Notes: generated from the sequence alone by a model not told the origin. A stretch of 39,727 nucleotides of DNA from Verrucomicrobia subdivision 6 bacterium (GCA_945876115.1 CAMCNF010000004.1:1-39727); one strand, 5' to 3'; positions 31,101 through 38,920 are shown, numbered from the stretch's first letter. Program-made: numbers and translations.

Positions 31101-34100
31101 CCTCGACCCTAAATTTGGGTGGAACGATCAACACGGTGACAGCAACGACGGGCTCCATGTTGGCGGACACGACGGTGCTGGTCGCAGATACCACCCTGAA
31201 CTCTGCGGGAAATATTATGCAATTCGGTTCGTTGGATGGCTTGTTTGGACTGACTCTGGCCGCGGGGGTGGCAACTGGTGCGACGACATTTTCGGGAGCT
31301 ATCGGTGATACAACGCAGGTTGGTCAAATTACGGTAGCCACCGGGGTGACAGGTTTGGTTAACTTTGCTTCCACCGTCAAGGCCACTGGGATCCAGTCTG
31401 TCGCGACATCCCAACTGACCTTTAACAACGATGTCACGTTAAGTAGTTTTGGTGGAGCAACCACCGACCTTGGGGGAACCGTAATACTTAATAATGCGGC
31501 TTATGCTGATGATCTGACGGCAGTCCTGAGTTTTCTAGGTGCGGGGGCAAAGACATTTTCGGGAGCTACTACTTTTACAGGTGGGCCGATTGAGCTTGGA
31601 GGGTTAGGCGATTACACAGTGAGTGGCACGATGAATGGGGCTCAAAACCTCACATTATCCGGTCTTGGAACCAAAACGTTTACCGTAATTGTAGGGGGGA
31701 CGACGGCCCTGGGAACAGGCACGGGAGCAGCAATCTCGATGTCGGGAGGCAATGTGTTGTTTGGTAGATTGACCACGGCGAGCGGAATTGTCTCATCAGC
31801 CAAAGTGACTTTAGCGGGTGTGACGACATTAGCGGCAGGGGATACTGCAAGTAGCCTCACGGGTGATGTCGATTTGCTGGGTGCAACCCTAACTTCAGCG
31901 GGCACTGTCGGCTTGGGGGACTCGGCGGCTGATTCGGTCAAGCTGGATGGTACGGTTGTCGTGGACGGCATAGGGGCCGTAAACATCGGCGGAACGGTGA
32001 CGGATAACGCTGGGTTTACCTCCTTCACTCAGGCAGGAACTGCTGGAAAGATCCGCTTTGATGAGGATGTCACCCTGGATGTTGTTGCTGGATCCATGAC
32101 TCTGAATGGAAATGTAGGTTTGAGTGAAATGAGCTTTAGTGCGGTGGGAACGGTTACTCTGGGGGACGCCTTGACCGACTCGATTACCCTGGCAAACGCG
32201 GCAGTCACTTTGACCGGAGCAGGAACGTTTGCAGTCAATGGAGTGGTTGTCGGAGGTGACCAGGATCTGACCTTGAGCGGCACGGGCGGAAAGACATTTA
32301 ATGGCGGCCTGAGTGGCTTGGGTACCCTCGCTTTAACTGCTGGAACGGGAACGTTTGGCAGCACCGTATTGGGTGTTGCCTTCAATCAGTCGGGAGGGGT
32401 GGCGGTGCTGAATGGAGACGGAACATTTACCGGAGGGAGCACGTTGGGGGGAACCAGTACAACTTTGAACGGGATTACCTTTAGTTCAGGAACTACGGCA
32501 GTGACGGGTGTTTTGACTTCGACTGGAGCGACTACGATCACAGGCGGGTTGATCACGCTGAATACAGCGTCGGCTGTGACCTCCAGCTCTGGTGTTCTGA
32601 CCATGGGAAGTGCAGTTTCGCTCGGACAGGGAACCACCTTGAGTGGGACAGGCGCGTATAAGTTGAGCGGGCCAGTCAATGGGGCCAACGGCCTGACTTT
32701 GAGCGGTGCAGGGGCCAAAACCTTTTCTGGGTTAGTCGGTACAGGAACAGCTCTGACCACGGTCACGCAGAACGATGCTTCAGGATTAGTTACTTTTAAT
32801 GAGAACGTGACGATGTCGGGCGCTGGTGCATTTAACTCAAATCTTGGGCTAGATGGGCTCACTATGACCAGCACGGGATCAACTCTGACGTTCGGCAATG
32901 CGGGAACCGACACAGTAGTGATTAGTGGGGCAACTACGATTCAGACCGCTGGTCAGAATATCACTCTTAATTCTGCTACCACTCTCAATGCGGCTCTTAC
33001 CATGAGTGATTTTGGGGCTGTGGGTGGGACAACAACACTTTCAGGGACTGTGACAGGTAAAAGTTCTAACCTGACGATAACGACAGATAATGTTGTGGTT
33101 GAGAATACGATTCAAACGGGGAGTGGTGTGGTTTCGTTGGTTAGGAAGGATGGGGGGGACTTGGAAGTGGGTGGGACTTCTGGATTCCTAGACGCAGCAG
33201 AAATAAGTGAAATAAGCACCAGCGGGGGCCTGACGGTGGCTACGGGCGGGGATATCACAATCAACGAGTTGGTGTTGGGAGATACCGACCAGATTACTGG
33301 AGCTTTTCGAATGGTGACATCGGGCGGAGACATTAATGTTGCGGAGTCGGTGCAACTGAACGTTTTCAGCGGATCGGCCATTGCTGGTGCCCTTACGGCC
33401 ACGGGGAGCACATTGACTGACCGTTTGGCGACACAAGACTTTAGGAATTTAATTCTAGGTGTTGGAGGGCTTGAGTATGACGCAGTAAATGGAATGACTT
33501 TATCTGGGGTTCAGGTTTCGGGTGATATTGTTGTTACAAGTGTCGATTCAATGACGATCAATGGATCACTAACTTCCGACTCGGGCCTCATTGATTTGGG
33601 TGCCGGTGGGAACATCCAAGTGTCTTCTCAGATTACCGCGTCAACTGAAGTTACTATTGAATCAGATGGCTATTTTATTAATTCCTTTAATGGAAATCCA
33701 TTCCAGAGCGCCAGTACACGGGTTGTGACGTCCGATCTTTTTGGTGCAACTTGGCCTTCGAACGGGGCGGTCCCTGGATTGCAGGTGGTGTACGGGGTGA
33801 ACAGTATTGGGCAGTTGAGTGCGAATCAAATCGGCGTGTCCACCACCCTTTTGGCTGGGAATGCAGCTCCTTTCATTCTTGAGTTTACAACAGGCACGGG
33901 TCAGCCCTACATCCTTGCTCAGCAAGCGGCCATTCCTCCTGTGATGTTGCCTGTTGGGCTAACTGGTGGGAGCGGATTCACCAAGGCGGTTTCCTACAGT
34001 CCTGACGAACTCGAGATGATGACACCTGAGGAGCGATCGGCTTACGAAAACCAGCAGAGGCAGTCAGCGGCGCGAGTCATCCTGCAGCGTGAAAATGGGG

Positions 34101-34384
34101 AGGGGGAAGAAATCGGTGCTCCGATGGAGGGAAGAACTCCTCAAGCAGCCACCCCAGCCGCTCTGGCACCAGTTGCGCCTACGGCACGGGTTCTCTTAGA
34201 GGGGAAGCCGCTGGCGGGTGCGAAGTCAGATCAGGAGCGTGGGGATGCCACCAAGATCATCAAGCTTCGTCCCACGCGGGCGGTGGCATTACGATCGGGC
34301 TACCATGGGACCAATGTGATGGAAGCTGAGCGTATGGCCGCAGAGGTGAATGTGGGCGCAGCCCCAGTTGTTCAAAACCGCTAA
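25160..34384 (+). CDS. Filamentous-haemagglutinin-type TpsA exoprotein (two-partner secretion substrate)
   Basis: Long uninterrupted frame (3090 aa from track start 25112; start MRRKMWWLKRSSF at 25160 preferred). N-terminal TPS domain: NPAGEAVVGGAASFQRDGNKLTVNQATDRLAVNWQSFNIGAGETTHFNMPSSTSAALNRVIGGNPSSIYGSLSANGILYLINPSGILVGPGGTVNAASFMAST; long Gly/Thr/Ser-rich beta-helix-like passenger; TpsB downstream. Confidence 0.9.
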   Translation: MRRKMWWLKRSSFPHLCARYLMLLCTVGFVLLPTSYVWANPAGEAVVGGAASFQRDGNKLTVNQATDRLAVNWQSFNIGAGETTHFNMPSSTSAALNRVIGGNPSSIYGSLSANGILYLINPSGILVGPGGTVNAASFMASTLDVSTEQFMNAKSGVGMNFYGSSGESIINQGNITAEKGDVFLIAQKVENRGTINAANGTAGMVGSGQNTDVMVHEVGGKGFAIRVAQLQGEAATGSNRDLPDGEELLNEGSINAAQAELNASGNVYALAIRNSGTIRAKAVVANADGTVRLDGGLGDVMNTGTMIAKNVGNDATAAGGKIDVAGQNITASVESIITAAGGEQGGNGGSVKIDSQDTTILQGKVDVTAASEGAKGGKVQLLGERVGMFEGAKVDASGGAGGGTVLVGGDYLGGQTPSADLKDMAKQEAEPVKNAKAVVMADTAEIKADATVNGDGGKVVLWSGGYTGFYGKIFSRGGAKGGYGGFVETSSHQNLQAFGTADASAPKGKAGQWLLDPYDIVIGTTDSGITGNPSFTANGNADPAIVSAATINTALNGGTSVTVTTVSGGGTNATGTGAITVSSSISKTTGAAASFTLNSISTIKGGGNITSSSGALSVFMNSDADNTYSGNITTLNGAVQVVSSGGSVKLTGGIINAGTGTISLSTTGSGDIVLDSDLTSSSSVTLNSISGEITIGANIDVSSATTLVGPGQVSLNASTGISRGSGGVITLPAFQTANFAALSFNTGGDVSIVVATGAELAVGDPGPAISGVSTSGKVTLRNVGLALSTLDLHGIQTTAGFDLSGGLGTTILTGQIFDTGGSDSYIRSGEVTAGIIVPNSTTRLFPKVVSPGSITFAGVVTLNAYDATNLRETGLTVIQGDGINFFQAINDGSIAVDPNFLLPLSPGVPPGVKVIQPTQNEQLLLLNAGVTAFQPEAFVGTARAITSNQATIKYLSLGPLLSFRQENGSIDFQQPATAIQPSAPTLGNVDRPTIYSLGSVTFDSANIRIFENTYITSAADVYFGGTVDANFLDTAGVFNVNTINAGGQVIFDGVVGGIVPLGGLVVSTSGGDDYQININAGAVTFAGKNPVKSGALGQIDLDSSGSIVLAGNINSTGGANTIGGDFTFTTAENALQNIQLGANLVTRGGTITFNSPLFVAAASSIDNTLADKTGAITFGSDSTDSVFLESSLALASGGDVTFKGDLNGSGIATITVANGQNLTLEGGIGNTTPLGGFTVSAGSGDVYLSNNISTRGGVVSFGMRVRLADDVSIDTTLLNSATGSTIEFLQGMIGKETQAGSFESGIRYLITSLEGTDFGAIGAPTKTVGNFSFGLEYIITNLGTTTQPQWNTIAKTSDVTYAVGDAFTAYESGENKGNGSTFLTNFIATGAGTGGGKADQLRDVIVNGGILGRVGFGASAQDTSFSAKINSLTVLNAGTFSVTSALIGFGANSDGYALDVLPELAAAVAGGNNILQSNGIGNIILRSGINTSFLTAEAGDVTIYSYGEGNVEIAGSVAMDGGSNLLNTIGFDGGTLKVVTQTSFVMPNSISSTGGTGSFIDGKAGNVFIDNSLSSTADISFSMGVLDVIEDSQYTLLAGNNFYLAQYDAGADAITGGVVLQLNRTAQGANFALASRGSVTIGFGGNNPDGYFYAPGGSAILSYGGEINISRLSLGAAPVYVKEDGDFQKGGVNIYGQLFTTVNELAAGAININGAIINERGDLVDGLDGVVTIQSANTRGGEAATDTVVGLSGGSVNVSGTTVEIISQINTSGGDSLDGGTDSLGIGGSAGSITIKGTTIKLVRSLTAKGGRGISQLAGFGGGGGAVTLDGIITLDSGNSSLSSITIDSSGGLGLGTGNSGRGGNIIVLGPLSGTPTTSNTLQLTHGSGTVTLAAVTLAELITADPAGVAGDSTGAVTINGALSLTTLTTQGFGYSLSILGGGTIENRVTFLNTGTTTIGAAGVTTTFTDGFDALNGATKPSTLNLGGTINTVTATTGSMLADTTVLVADTTLNSAGNIMQFGSLDGLFGLTLAAGVATGATTFSGAIGDTTQVGQITVATGVTGLVNFASTVKATGIQSVATSQLTFNNDVTLSSFGGATTDLGGTVILNNAAYADDLTAVLSFLGAGAKTFSGATTFTGGPIELGGLGDYTVSGTMNGAQNLTLSGLGTKTFTVIVGGTTALGTGTGAAISMSGGNVLFGRLTTASGIVSSAKVTLAGVTTLAAGDTASSLTGDVDLLGATLTSAGTVGLGDSAADSVKLDGTVVVDGIGAVNIGGTVTDNAGFTSFTQAGTAGKIRFDEDVTLDVVAGSMTLNGNVGLSEMSFSAVGTVTLGDALTDSITLANAAVTLTGAGTFAVNGVVVGGDQDLTLSGTGGKTFNGGLSGLGTLALTAGTGTFGSTVLGVAFNQSGGVAVLNGDGTFTGGSTLGGTSTTLNGITFSSGTTAVTGVLTSTGATTITGGLITLNTASAVTSSSGVLTMGSAVSLGQGTTLSGTGAYKLSGPVNGANGLTLSGAGAKTFSGLVGTGTALTTVTQNDASGLVTFNENVTMSGAGAFNSNLGLDGLTMTSTGSTLTFGNAGTDTVVISGATTIQTAGQNITLNSATTLNAALTMSDFGAVGGTTTLSGTVTGKSSNLTITTDNVVVENTIQTGSGVVSLVRKDGGDLEVGGTSGFLDAAEISEISTSGGLTVATGGDITINELVLGDTDQITGAFRMVTSGGDINVAESVQLNVFSGSAIAGALTATGSTLTDRLATQDFRNLILGVGGLEYDAVNGMTLSGVQVSGDIVVTSVDSMTINGSLTSDSGLIDLGAGGNIQVSSQITASTEVTIESDGYFINSFNGNPFQSASTRVVTSDLFGATWPSNGAVPGLQVVYGVNSIGQLSANQIGVSTTLLAGNAAPFILEFTTGTGQPYILAQQAAIPPVMLPVGLTGGSGFTKAVSYSPDELEMMTPEERSAYENQQRQSAARVILQRENGEGEEIGAPMEGRTPQAATPAALAPVAPTARVLLEGKPLAGAKSDQERGDATKIIKLRPTRAVALRSGYHGTNVMEAERMAAEVNVGAAPVVQNR

Positions 34385-34560
34385 CGGTAGGGGAAGCTAG
34401 GCCTAGGCTTGGCCTGTTTAAGTCAAAGATTGCTTGTTCTGTCGTAGGAGCGGTATGGAAATTAGGTTTTCGCGAATTCTTCTTTAGTTCTCAACAAGTT
34501 GTTCTTGGTAAGAATCTGTTCCTCTTGTCGTCAGACATATATCGGTGAGCATCACAGCCA

Positions 34561-36378
34561 ATGGGGTACGTGTCTAAATTGAGGTCTATAGGTTGGATTC
34601 CGCTCTTTTTGGGTGGTGTTGCATTCGGACAGAACGACAACGCCTTTTTGCCCTCGAGAACGCAGCCACCCAGCGTGCAGTACGGACAGCAATTTCAAGA
34701 CATTGCGCCTAGTCTTCCCACATCAAAACCTGGGACGGTGCAGACGATTCCGAAAGTGGAACCGCCTCAAGGATCTAGTCGTGGCAGAGAGTCGATTATT
34801 ACAGCGGAGTTAAAAGGCTTAGTTTTTGTAGAGACGGAAGAGCAGATTAAGGTGGATGGGGTTCCAGGAGTTACTGGGGTGATTTCAAGCTCTGACTTAT
34901 TGAATAAGGCGGAATTTACGGAAAAGATGCAAAAGTTTTTTGGTAAGCCAGTGACTTTAGGTGGATTGGATGAGATCACGAAAGAGGTGATCAACTATTT
35001 TCGTGAGCAAGGATTTCCAGTGGTCAACGTGGTCGTCCCCCAGCAAAACGTAAAGGATGGGGTGATTCAGATTTTGGCGATCGAGGCAAGAGTGGGGCGG
35101 GTTAAAGTGGAGGGCGCGCGTTGGTTCCGTCCTGACAATATCCGTGCGGAGGTGGGGTTGCGGGAAGGGGACAAGATCGATGCGAATCAATTGCAAGATG
35201 ACGTGGGTTGGTTGAATACCAATCCGTTTCGAACCTCCGATCTGATCTTTGAACCTGGGGAGAAAGAGGGAACAACCGATCTTGTGATCCAGACGAAGGA
35301 TCGGCTGCCTTTGCGCGTCTACACAACCTTCGATGATTACGGCATCGATCTGACGGGAAAGAATCGGCAATCGCTAGGTTTCAACGTGGGCAATCTGTTC
35401 AGTTTGGATCATCAGGCAGGTTTCCAGTACACCACAGCTTGGAAGGATATCTTCAACTCGATGAACGCCTACTCAGGTTCGTATTCCATCCCCTTTCCTT
35501 GGCGTAACAGCATGACGATTTATGGTAGCTATACAAAGTCGGACGCCACCCTTACCGATGGGCAGAATCTGCAGGGGGATAGTTGGCAGATCAGTGAGCG
35601 CTATAATGTTCCGTTGCCTTCGTTTGGTCCGCTCAGCCACTCGTTCTTTGCCGGGACCGATTTCAAGCAGTCGAAGAACGCGCTGATCATATTCGGAACA
35701 AATATTGGGGCTGGAGCGAATAGTGGATTGGCCCCCTTCAGCATTTTTCAGCTGACGGCGGGCTATGACGCCACGGTGCAAGATGATTGGGGGTTAACTT
35801 CTGGCGAGGCGGCGGTCTACTACAGTCCAGGGGGGGTTGGTGGATGGAATAATCAGAACCAGTTCAGTCAGGTGGTGCAGAATGCCAACGACAACTATGT
35901 CTATGGAAAATTTAATCTAAATCGTACTTTTATTCTTCCATATAAATTTACGATTTCGGGCAACTTTAATGCTCAGCTTGCCTCCACCCCCATGATGCCT
36001 ACCGAGCAGTACGGGATCGGTGGTTACAACACAGTTCGAGGATACGACGAGCGATCTGCCAACGGGGATCAGGGGTATATCGTGAATGTTGAGTTGAGAA
36101 CACCGCCTGGAAGCATCTTTAAGATGTTTGGGAATCAATCGGTGGATGATTCTCTTCAATTTATTGGCTTTTTCGATTACGGCTTTACCCAGGACATTCA
36201 GTCGCCTGCGGGGACTTTAGAGCAAACTGTCTACCTAATGAGTATTGGCCCTGGTATAAGGTATAGTATTGATCGTTTTGTTACCGTTCGGTTTGACTGG
36301 GGCTTTCAGCTTCATCAAGCACCGATTGGTAGTGTGACGGGTTCACGGGCTGAGTTGAGCGTAACCGTTGCATATTAA
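34561..36378 (+). CDS. ShlB/FhaC/HecB-family outer-membrane transporter (TpsB)
   Basis: POTRA-like region (ITKEVINYFREQGFPVVNVVVPQQNVKDGVIQILAIEARVGRVKVEG...LREGDKIDANQLQDDVGWLNTNPFR) followed by beta-barrel with YGIGGYNTVRGYDERSANGDQGY; downstream of tpsA. Confidence 0.9.
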   Translation: MGYVSKLRSIGWIPLFLGGVAFGQNDNAFLPSRTQPPSVQYGQQFQDIAPSLPTSKPGTVQTIPKVEPPQGSSRGRESIITAELKGLVFVETEEQIKVDGVPGVTGVISSSDLLNKAEFTEKMQKFFGKPVTLGGLDEITKEVINYFREQGFPVVNVVVPQQNVKDGVIQILAIEARVGRVKVEGARWFRPDNIRAEVGLREGDKIDANQLQDDVGWLNTNPFRTSDLIFEPGEKEGTTDLVIQTKDRLPLRVYTTFDDYGIDLTGKNRQSLGFNVGNLFSLDHQAGFQYTTAWKDIFNSMNAYSGSYSIPFPWRNSMTIYGSYTKSDATLTDGQNLQGDSWQISERYNVPLPSFGPLSHSFFAGTDFKQSKNALIIFGTNIGAGANSGLAPFSIFQLTAGYDATVQDDWGLTSGEAAVYYSPGGVGGWNNQNQFSQVVQNANDNYVYGKFNLNRTFILPYKFTISGNFNAQLASTPMMPTEQYGIGGYNTVRGYDERSANGDQGYIVNVELRTPPGSIFKMFGNQSVDDSLQFIGFFDYGFTQDIQSPAGTLEQTVYLMSIGPGIRYSIDRFVTVRFDWGFQLHQAPIGSVTGSRAELSVTVAY

Positions 36379-36398
36379 ACCATATTCACTTTGGGTGT

Positions 36399-36413
36399 GC
36401 CCATAGAATGGGC
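36399..36413. terminator. Perfect hairpin between convergent genes, possible bidirectional terminator
   Basis: GCCCAT-AGA-ATGGGC between tpsB stop (36378) and the convergent glcD-like stop (36429). No T-run. Confidence 0.3.
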
Positions 36414-36428
36414 CTAAGGGAAAGGCTC

Positions 36429-37787
36429 CTAAAGGTATTTGCCCGGGTTGAGGAGGTTACGGGGGTCGAGGGTGCGTTTGATTTGGGTGTGGAGATGACG
36501 GAGTGACGGGGTTGTGGCTACTTTCCACCAAGGTTTTTTGGCGAGGCCGATTCCGTGCTCGCCGCTGATGACGCCGCCCATCTGTAATACGCCACGGAAA
36601 AGTTCGTCGAGGATACGGTGCATTCTGCGATCGTCCGGCTTGGTTCCAGCAGGAGCCATCAGGTTGACGTGAATGTTGCCGTCTCCGGCGTGACCAAAGC
36701 TGGAAATGGGAACGCCGTGCTTCTTTTGGAGATGCGCGGTTAATCGAAAGAGGTCGACGACTTTACCCCGCGGTACGGTGACGTCTTCATTGAGCTTAAC
36801 CAGGCCTGTGTCGCGCAGAGCGTAACTAAAGCCCCTGCGAATCTCCCAGATCTTCTCACAGGCTACGTTGCCGTGCGCCGTAACGATCTTAGATGAGGAA
36901 GAACGCAGAACCTTGGCTGCAGAGGCGAGGTCGTTTTTCACCGAGGCGAGCTGGCCGTCGAACTCGACGATGAGGATCGAGTTACAGTTGGGGGTGTTGG
37001 GAATGACTTTTCGGGCGGCGGCGAGGGTAAAGGAGTCGGCAATCTCCAGGGCGCAGGGGAGAAGTCCAGAACCGAGAATTTTCTGCACCCCAGCTGCGGC
37101 TTTGGCAATGGAGCTGAACTCTGCCCGTAGAGATGAACGGGTAGAAGGAAGGGGAATGAGACGTAGGGTGGCTTCGGTGACAATCCCAAGCATCCCTTCC
37201 GATCCTGTAAAGAGTCCGATGAGATCGAATCCTGTACGATTCTTGTGGGTGCGCCCGCCAAGACGAACGGTGGTGCCGTCGGTGAGGACGACCTCCAACC
37301 CGAGGACATAGTTTCGAGTGACTCCGTATTTTAAGCAGCGAGGGCCACCTGCGTTGGTGGCGATGTTTCCGCCTAAAGTGGATTCCTTGAGGCTGGCGGG
37401 ATCGGGTGGATAGAAGAGCTTTCGGCGGGTTGCGGTGGAGGCGAGTTTGGCGGTGATAACGCCTGGTTGAACGACGGCAAGGCCATCGGCTGGAGATATC
37501 TGCAGAATTCGATTCATTTTCACAAGGGAGAGAACAAGGCCAGCACGGACGGGAACACAACCGCCGACATAGCCACGGCCTGCGCCGCGCGAGGTGACGG
37601 GGATACGGTGGCGGTAGGTGAAGGCGAGGATTTTGGATACCTCGGCGGTGTTACGGGGAAAGGCTACGGCGGTGGGCAGGGCAGAGGCCACCCATGCGTC
37701 GGAGGAGTTGGCTTGGAGGGTAGCGGGATCGAAGCGGAGAGTGCCTCTGGGCAGAAGCCGGGAAAGGGTTCTGAGATGATTTTTCAT
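36429..37787 (-). CDS. FAD-binding oxidase, GlcD/D-lactate dehydrogenase family
   Basis: PVTSRGAGRGYVGGCVPVRAGLVLSL, ESTLGGNIATNAGGPRCLKYGVTRNYVLGLEVVL, FGHAGDGNIHVN and SGEHGIGLAKK motifs. ATGA overlap with smpB. Confidence 0.92.
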   Translation of the reverse strand: MKNHLRTLSRLLPRGTLRFDPATLQANSSDAWVASALPTAVAFPRNTAEVSKILAFTYRHRIPVTSRGAGRGYVGGCVPVRAGLVLSLVKMNRILQISPADGLAVVQPGVITAKLASTATRRKLFYPPDPASLKESTLGGNIATNAGGPRCLKYGVTRNYVLGLEVVLTDGTTVRLGGRTHKNRTGFDLIGLFTGSEGMLGIVTEATLRLIPLPSTRSSLRAEFSSIAKAAAGVQKILGSGLLPCALEIADSFTLAAARKVIPNTPNCNSILIVEFDGQLASVKNDLASAAKVLRSSSSKIVTAHGNVACEKIWEIRRGFSYALRDTGLVKLNEDVTVPRGKVVDLFRLTAHLQKKHGVPISSFGHAGDGNIHVNLMAPAGTKPDDRRMHRILDELFRGVLQMGGVISGEHGIGLAKKPWWKVATTPSLRHLHTQIKRTLDPRNLLNPGKYL

Positions 37788-38242
37788 TTTCGGCGACGGT
37801 CGGCGAGGATGCGGTTCACTTCGCGATCGGTCTGGCGTTTGATAAGGTCTTGGCGTCGATCGCGATGGGTTTTGCCCGTGCCAAGGCCGACGAGGATTTT
37901 AAAGCGGCCCCCTTTTAAGTAGCCCTTGAGAGGAACGAGGGCGCGGCTGCCTTTTTTTTCGATCTGCCCAAGAAAGCGGGCGATTTCGGCTCGGTGAAGG
38001 AGGAGTTTTCGAGGGCGTTCGGTTTCGAGGTTGGCGCGGTTGCCGTGGCTGTAGGGGGCGATGTGGAAGGAGTAGAGCCAAGCTTCGCCATTTTCGATTT
38101 TGCCGTAGGCGTGAGCGAGGTCGCCGCCGCCTGCGCGAAGGGATTTTATTTCAGATCCAGTCAGGACGATGCCTGCTTCGATCGATTCGGAAATGGCGTA
38201 GTTAAAGCCGGCTTTTCGGTTCTGGATTTCGATCGTTTTCAG
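37784..38242 (-). CDS. smpB: SsrA-binding protein SmpB, apparent CTG start (absent from ORF track)
   Basis: My minus-strand translation: [CTG]KTIEIQNRKAGFNYAISESIEAGIVLTGSEIKSLRAGGGDLAHAYGKIENGEAWLYSFHIAPYSHGNRANLETERPRKLLLHRAEIARFLGQIEKKGSRALVPLKGYLKGGRFKILVGLGTGKTHRDRRQDLIKRQTDREVNRILADRRRK*. Matches SmpB along its length; frame has no ATG/GTG/TTG before residue ~140. Confidence 0.88.
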   Translation of the reverse strand: MKTIEIQNRKAGFNYAISESIEAGIVLTGSEIKSLRAGGGDLAHAYGKIENGEAWLYSFHIAPYSHGNRANLETERPRKLLLHRAEIARFLGQIEKKGSRALVPLKGYLKGGRFKILVGLGTGKTHRDRRQDLIKRQTDREVNRILADRRRK

Positions 38243-38274
38243 GGGGCGGGACCCCGTGTCAAGGGCAGAGAGGG

Positions 38275-38529
38275 TTAGGCGGACTTCTTCGCGCGAGTCT
38301 TAGCCGCTTTTTTGGCGGTGGTCTCGGCAGGGGTTCCAATGACTTCGTAGCCCAGCTTGCCGTCGGCAACTTCGTGGAGGGCAACATCCATAAAGGTCAT
38401 CCGAGGGCTGACAGAAATCATGGGGCGATAGCCGAGGCCGAGTTGGCGCACGCGTTTGGAGATCACATTAATTAGGATCTGGGGGCTAGTGACCTTCACA
38501 AGGGCACGGTTGACAAGGTCGCTTCTCAT
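38275..38529 (-). CDS. rpoZ: DNA-directed RNA polymerase omega subunit-like
   Basis: MRSDLVNRALVKVTSPQILINVISKRVRQLGLGYRPMISVSPRMTFMDVALHEVADGKLGYEVI; internal start at 38529 preferred over track start 38748, which crosses the tRNA gene. Confidence 0.75.
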   Translation of the reverse strand: MRSDLVNRALVKVTSPQILINVISKRVRQLGLGYRPMISVSPRMTFMDVALHEVADGKLGYEVIGTPAETTAKKAAKTRAKKSA

Positions 38530-38586
38530 AATGATTTGGGAATGGGTTGCATAATGAGTTGAAGCAGGCAGATTGCAAGAAGAAAA

Positions 38587-38660
38587 CGGAGCGTAGCTCA
38601 GCCTGGTAGAGTACCAGCTTTGGGAGCTGGCTGTCGTGGGTTCAAATCCCACCGCTCCGA
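38587..38660 (+). tRNA. tRNA-Pro(TGG)
   Basis: Acceptor CGGAGCG/CGCTCCG, anticodon arm CCAGC-TTTGGGA-GCTGG (anticodon TGG), T-arm GTGGG-TTCAAAT-CCCAC. Confidence 0.95.
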
Positions 38661-38661
38661 T

Positions 38662-38678
38662 GGTCCGCAAAGCGGACC
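38662..38678. repeat. Perfect inverted repeat directly after tRNA-Pro
   Basis: GGTCCGC-AAA-GCGGACC. Confidence 0.75.
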
Positions 38679-38802
38679 GAGGAGCGGTAATCCAATCTGC
38701 CGGAGGCGAAAGAAGATTAGGCCAGGGGTGGGTGTGCGGGGGCCTCATTTGGTCCCCCTTTGCCCCAAGACCTATGCCAGATCCTTTCCAAGAGTATGAA
38801 TT

Positions 38803-38818
38803 GTGCGCTTACGCGCAC
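38803..38818. repeat. Perfect inverted repeat
   Basis: GTGCGC-TTAC-GCGCAC. Confidence 0.6.
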
Positions 38819-38905
38819 TGGCATTCACCGCTGTTCAAGTGTCTATCTCCAGAAAGGTTGCCTGGGACAAACGTCCATACCTGTGTTGTATACTTAATCG
38901 GGATA

Positions 38906-38920
38906 GTCCGCGAAGCGGAC
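38906..38920. repeat. Perfect inverted repeat, near-copy of 38662-38678
   Basis: GTCCGC-GAA-GCGGAC. Confidence 0.7.

Noticed and set aside
25642-33925. Many minus-strand ORFs of 60-220 aa inside tpsA
   Set aside because: Antisense shadows of a long repetitive, Gly/Thr/Val-rich frame; Pro/Val/Ala-rich with no domain signature.
36868-37560. ORFs on both strands inside the GlcD-like gene
   Set aside because: Out-of-frame or antisense to a well-supported oxidase with conserved motifs.
37899-38278. ORFs 37899-38081 (-) and 37994-38278 (+)
   Set aside because: Both overlap the real smpB frame on the minus strand; compositions (Pro/Arg-rich; antisense) are shadow-like.
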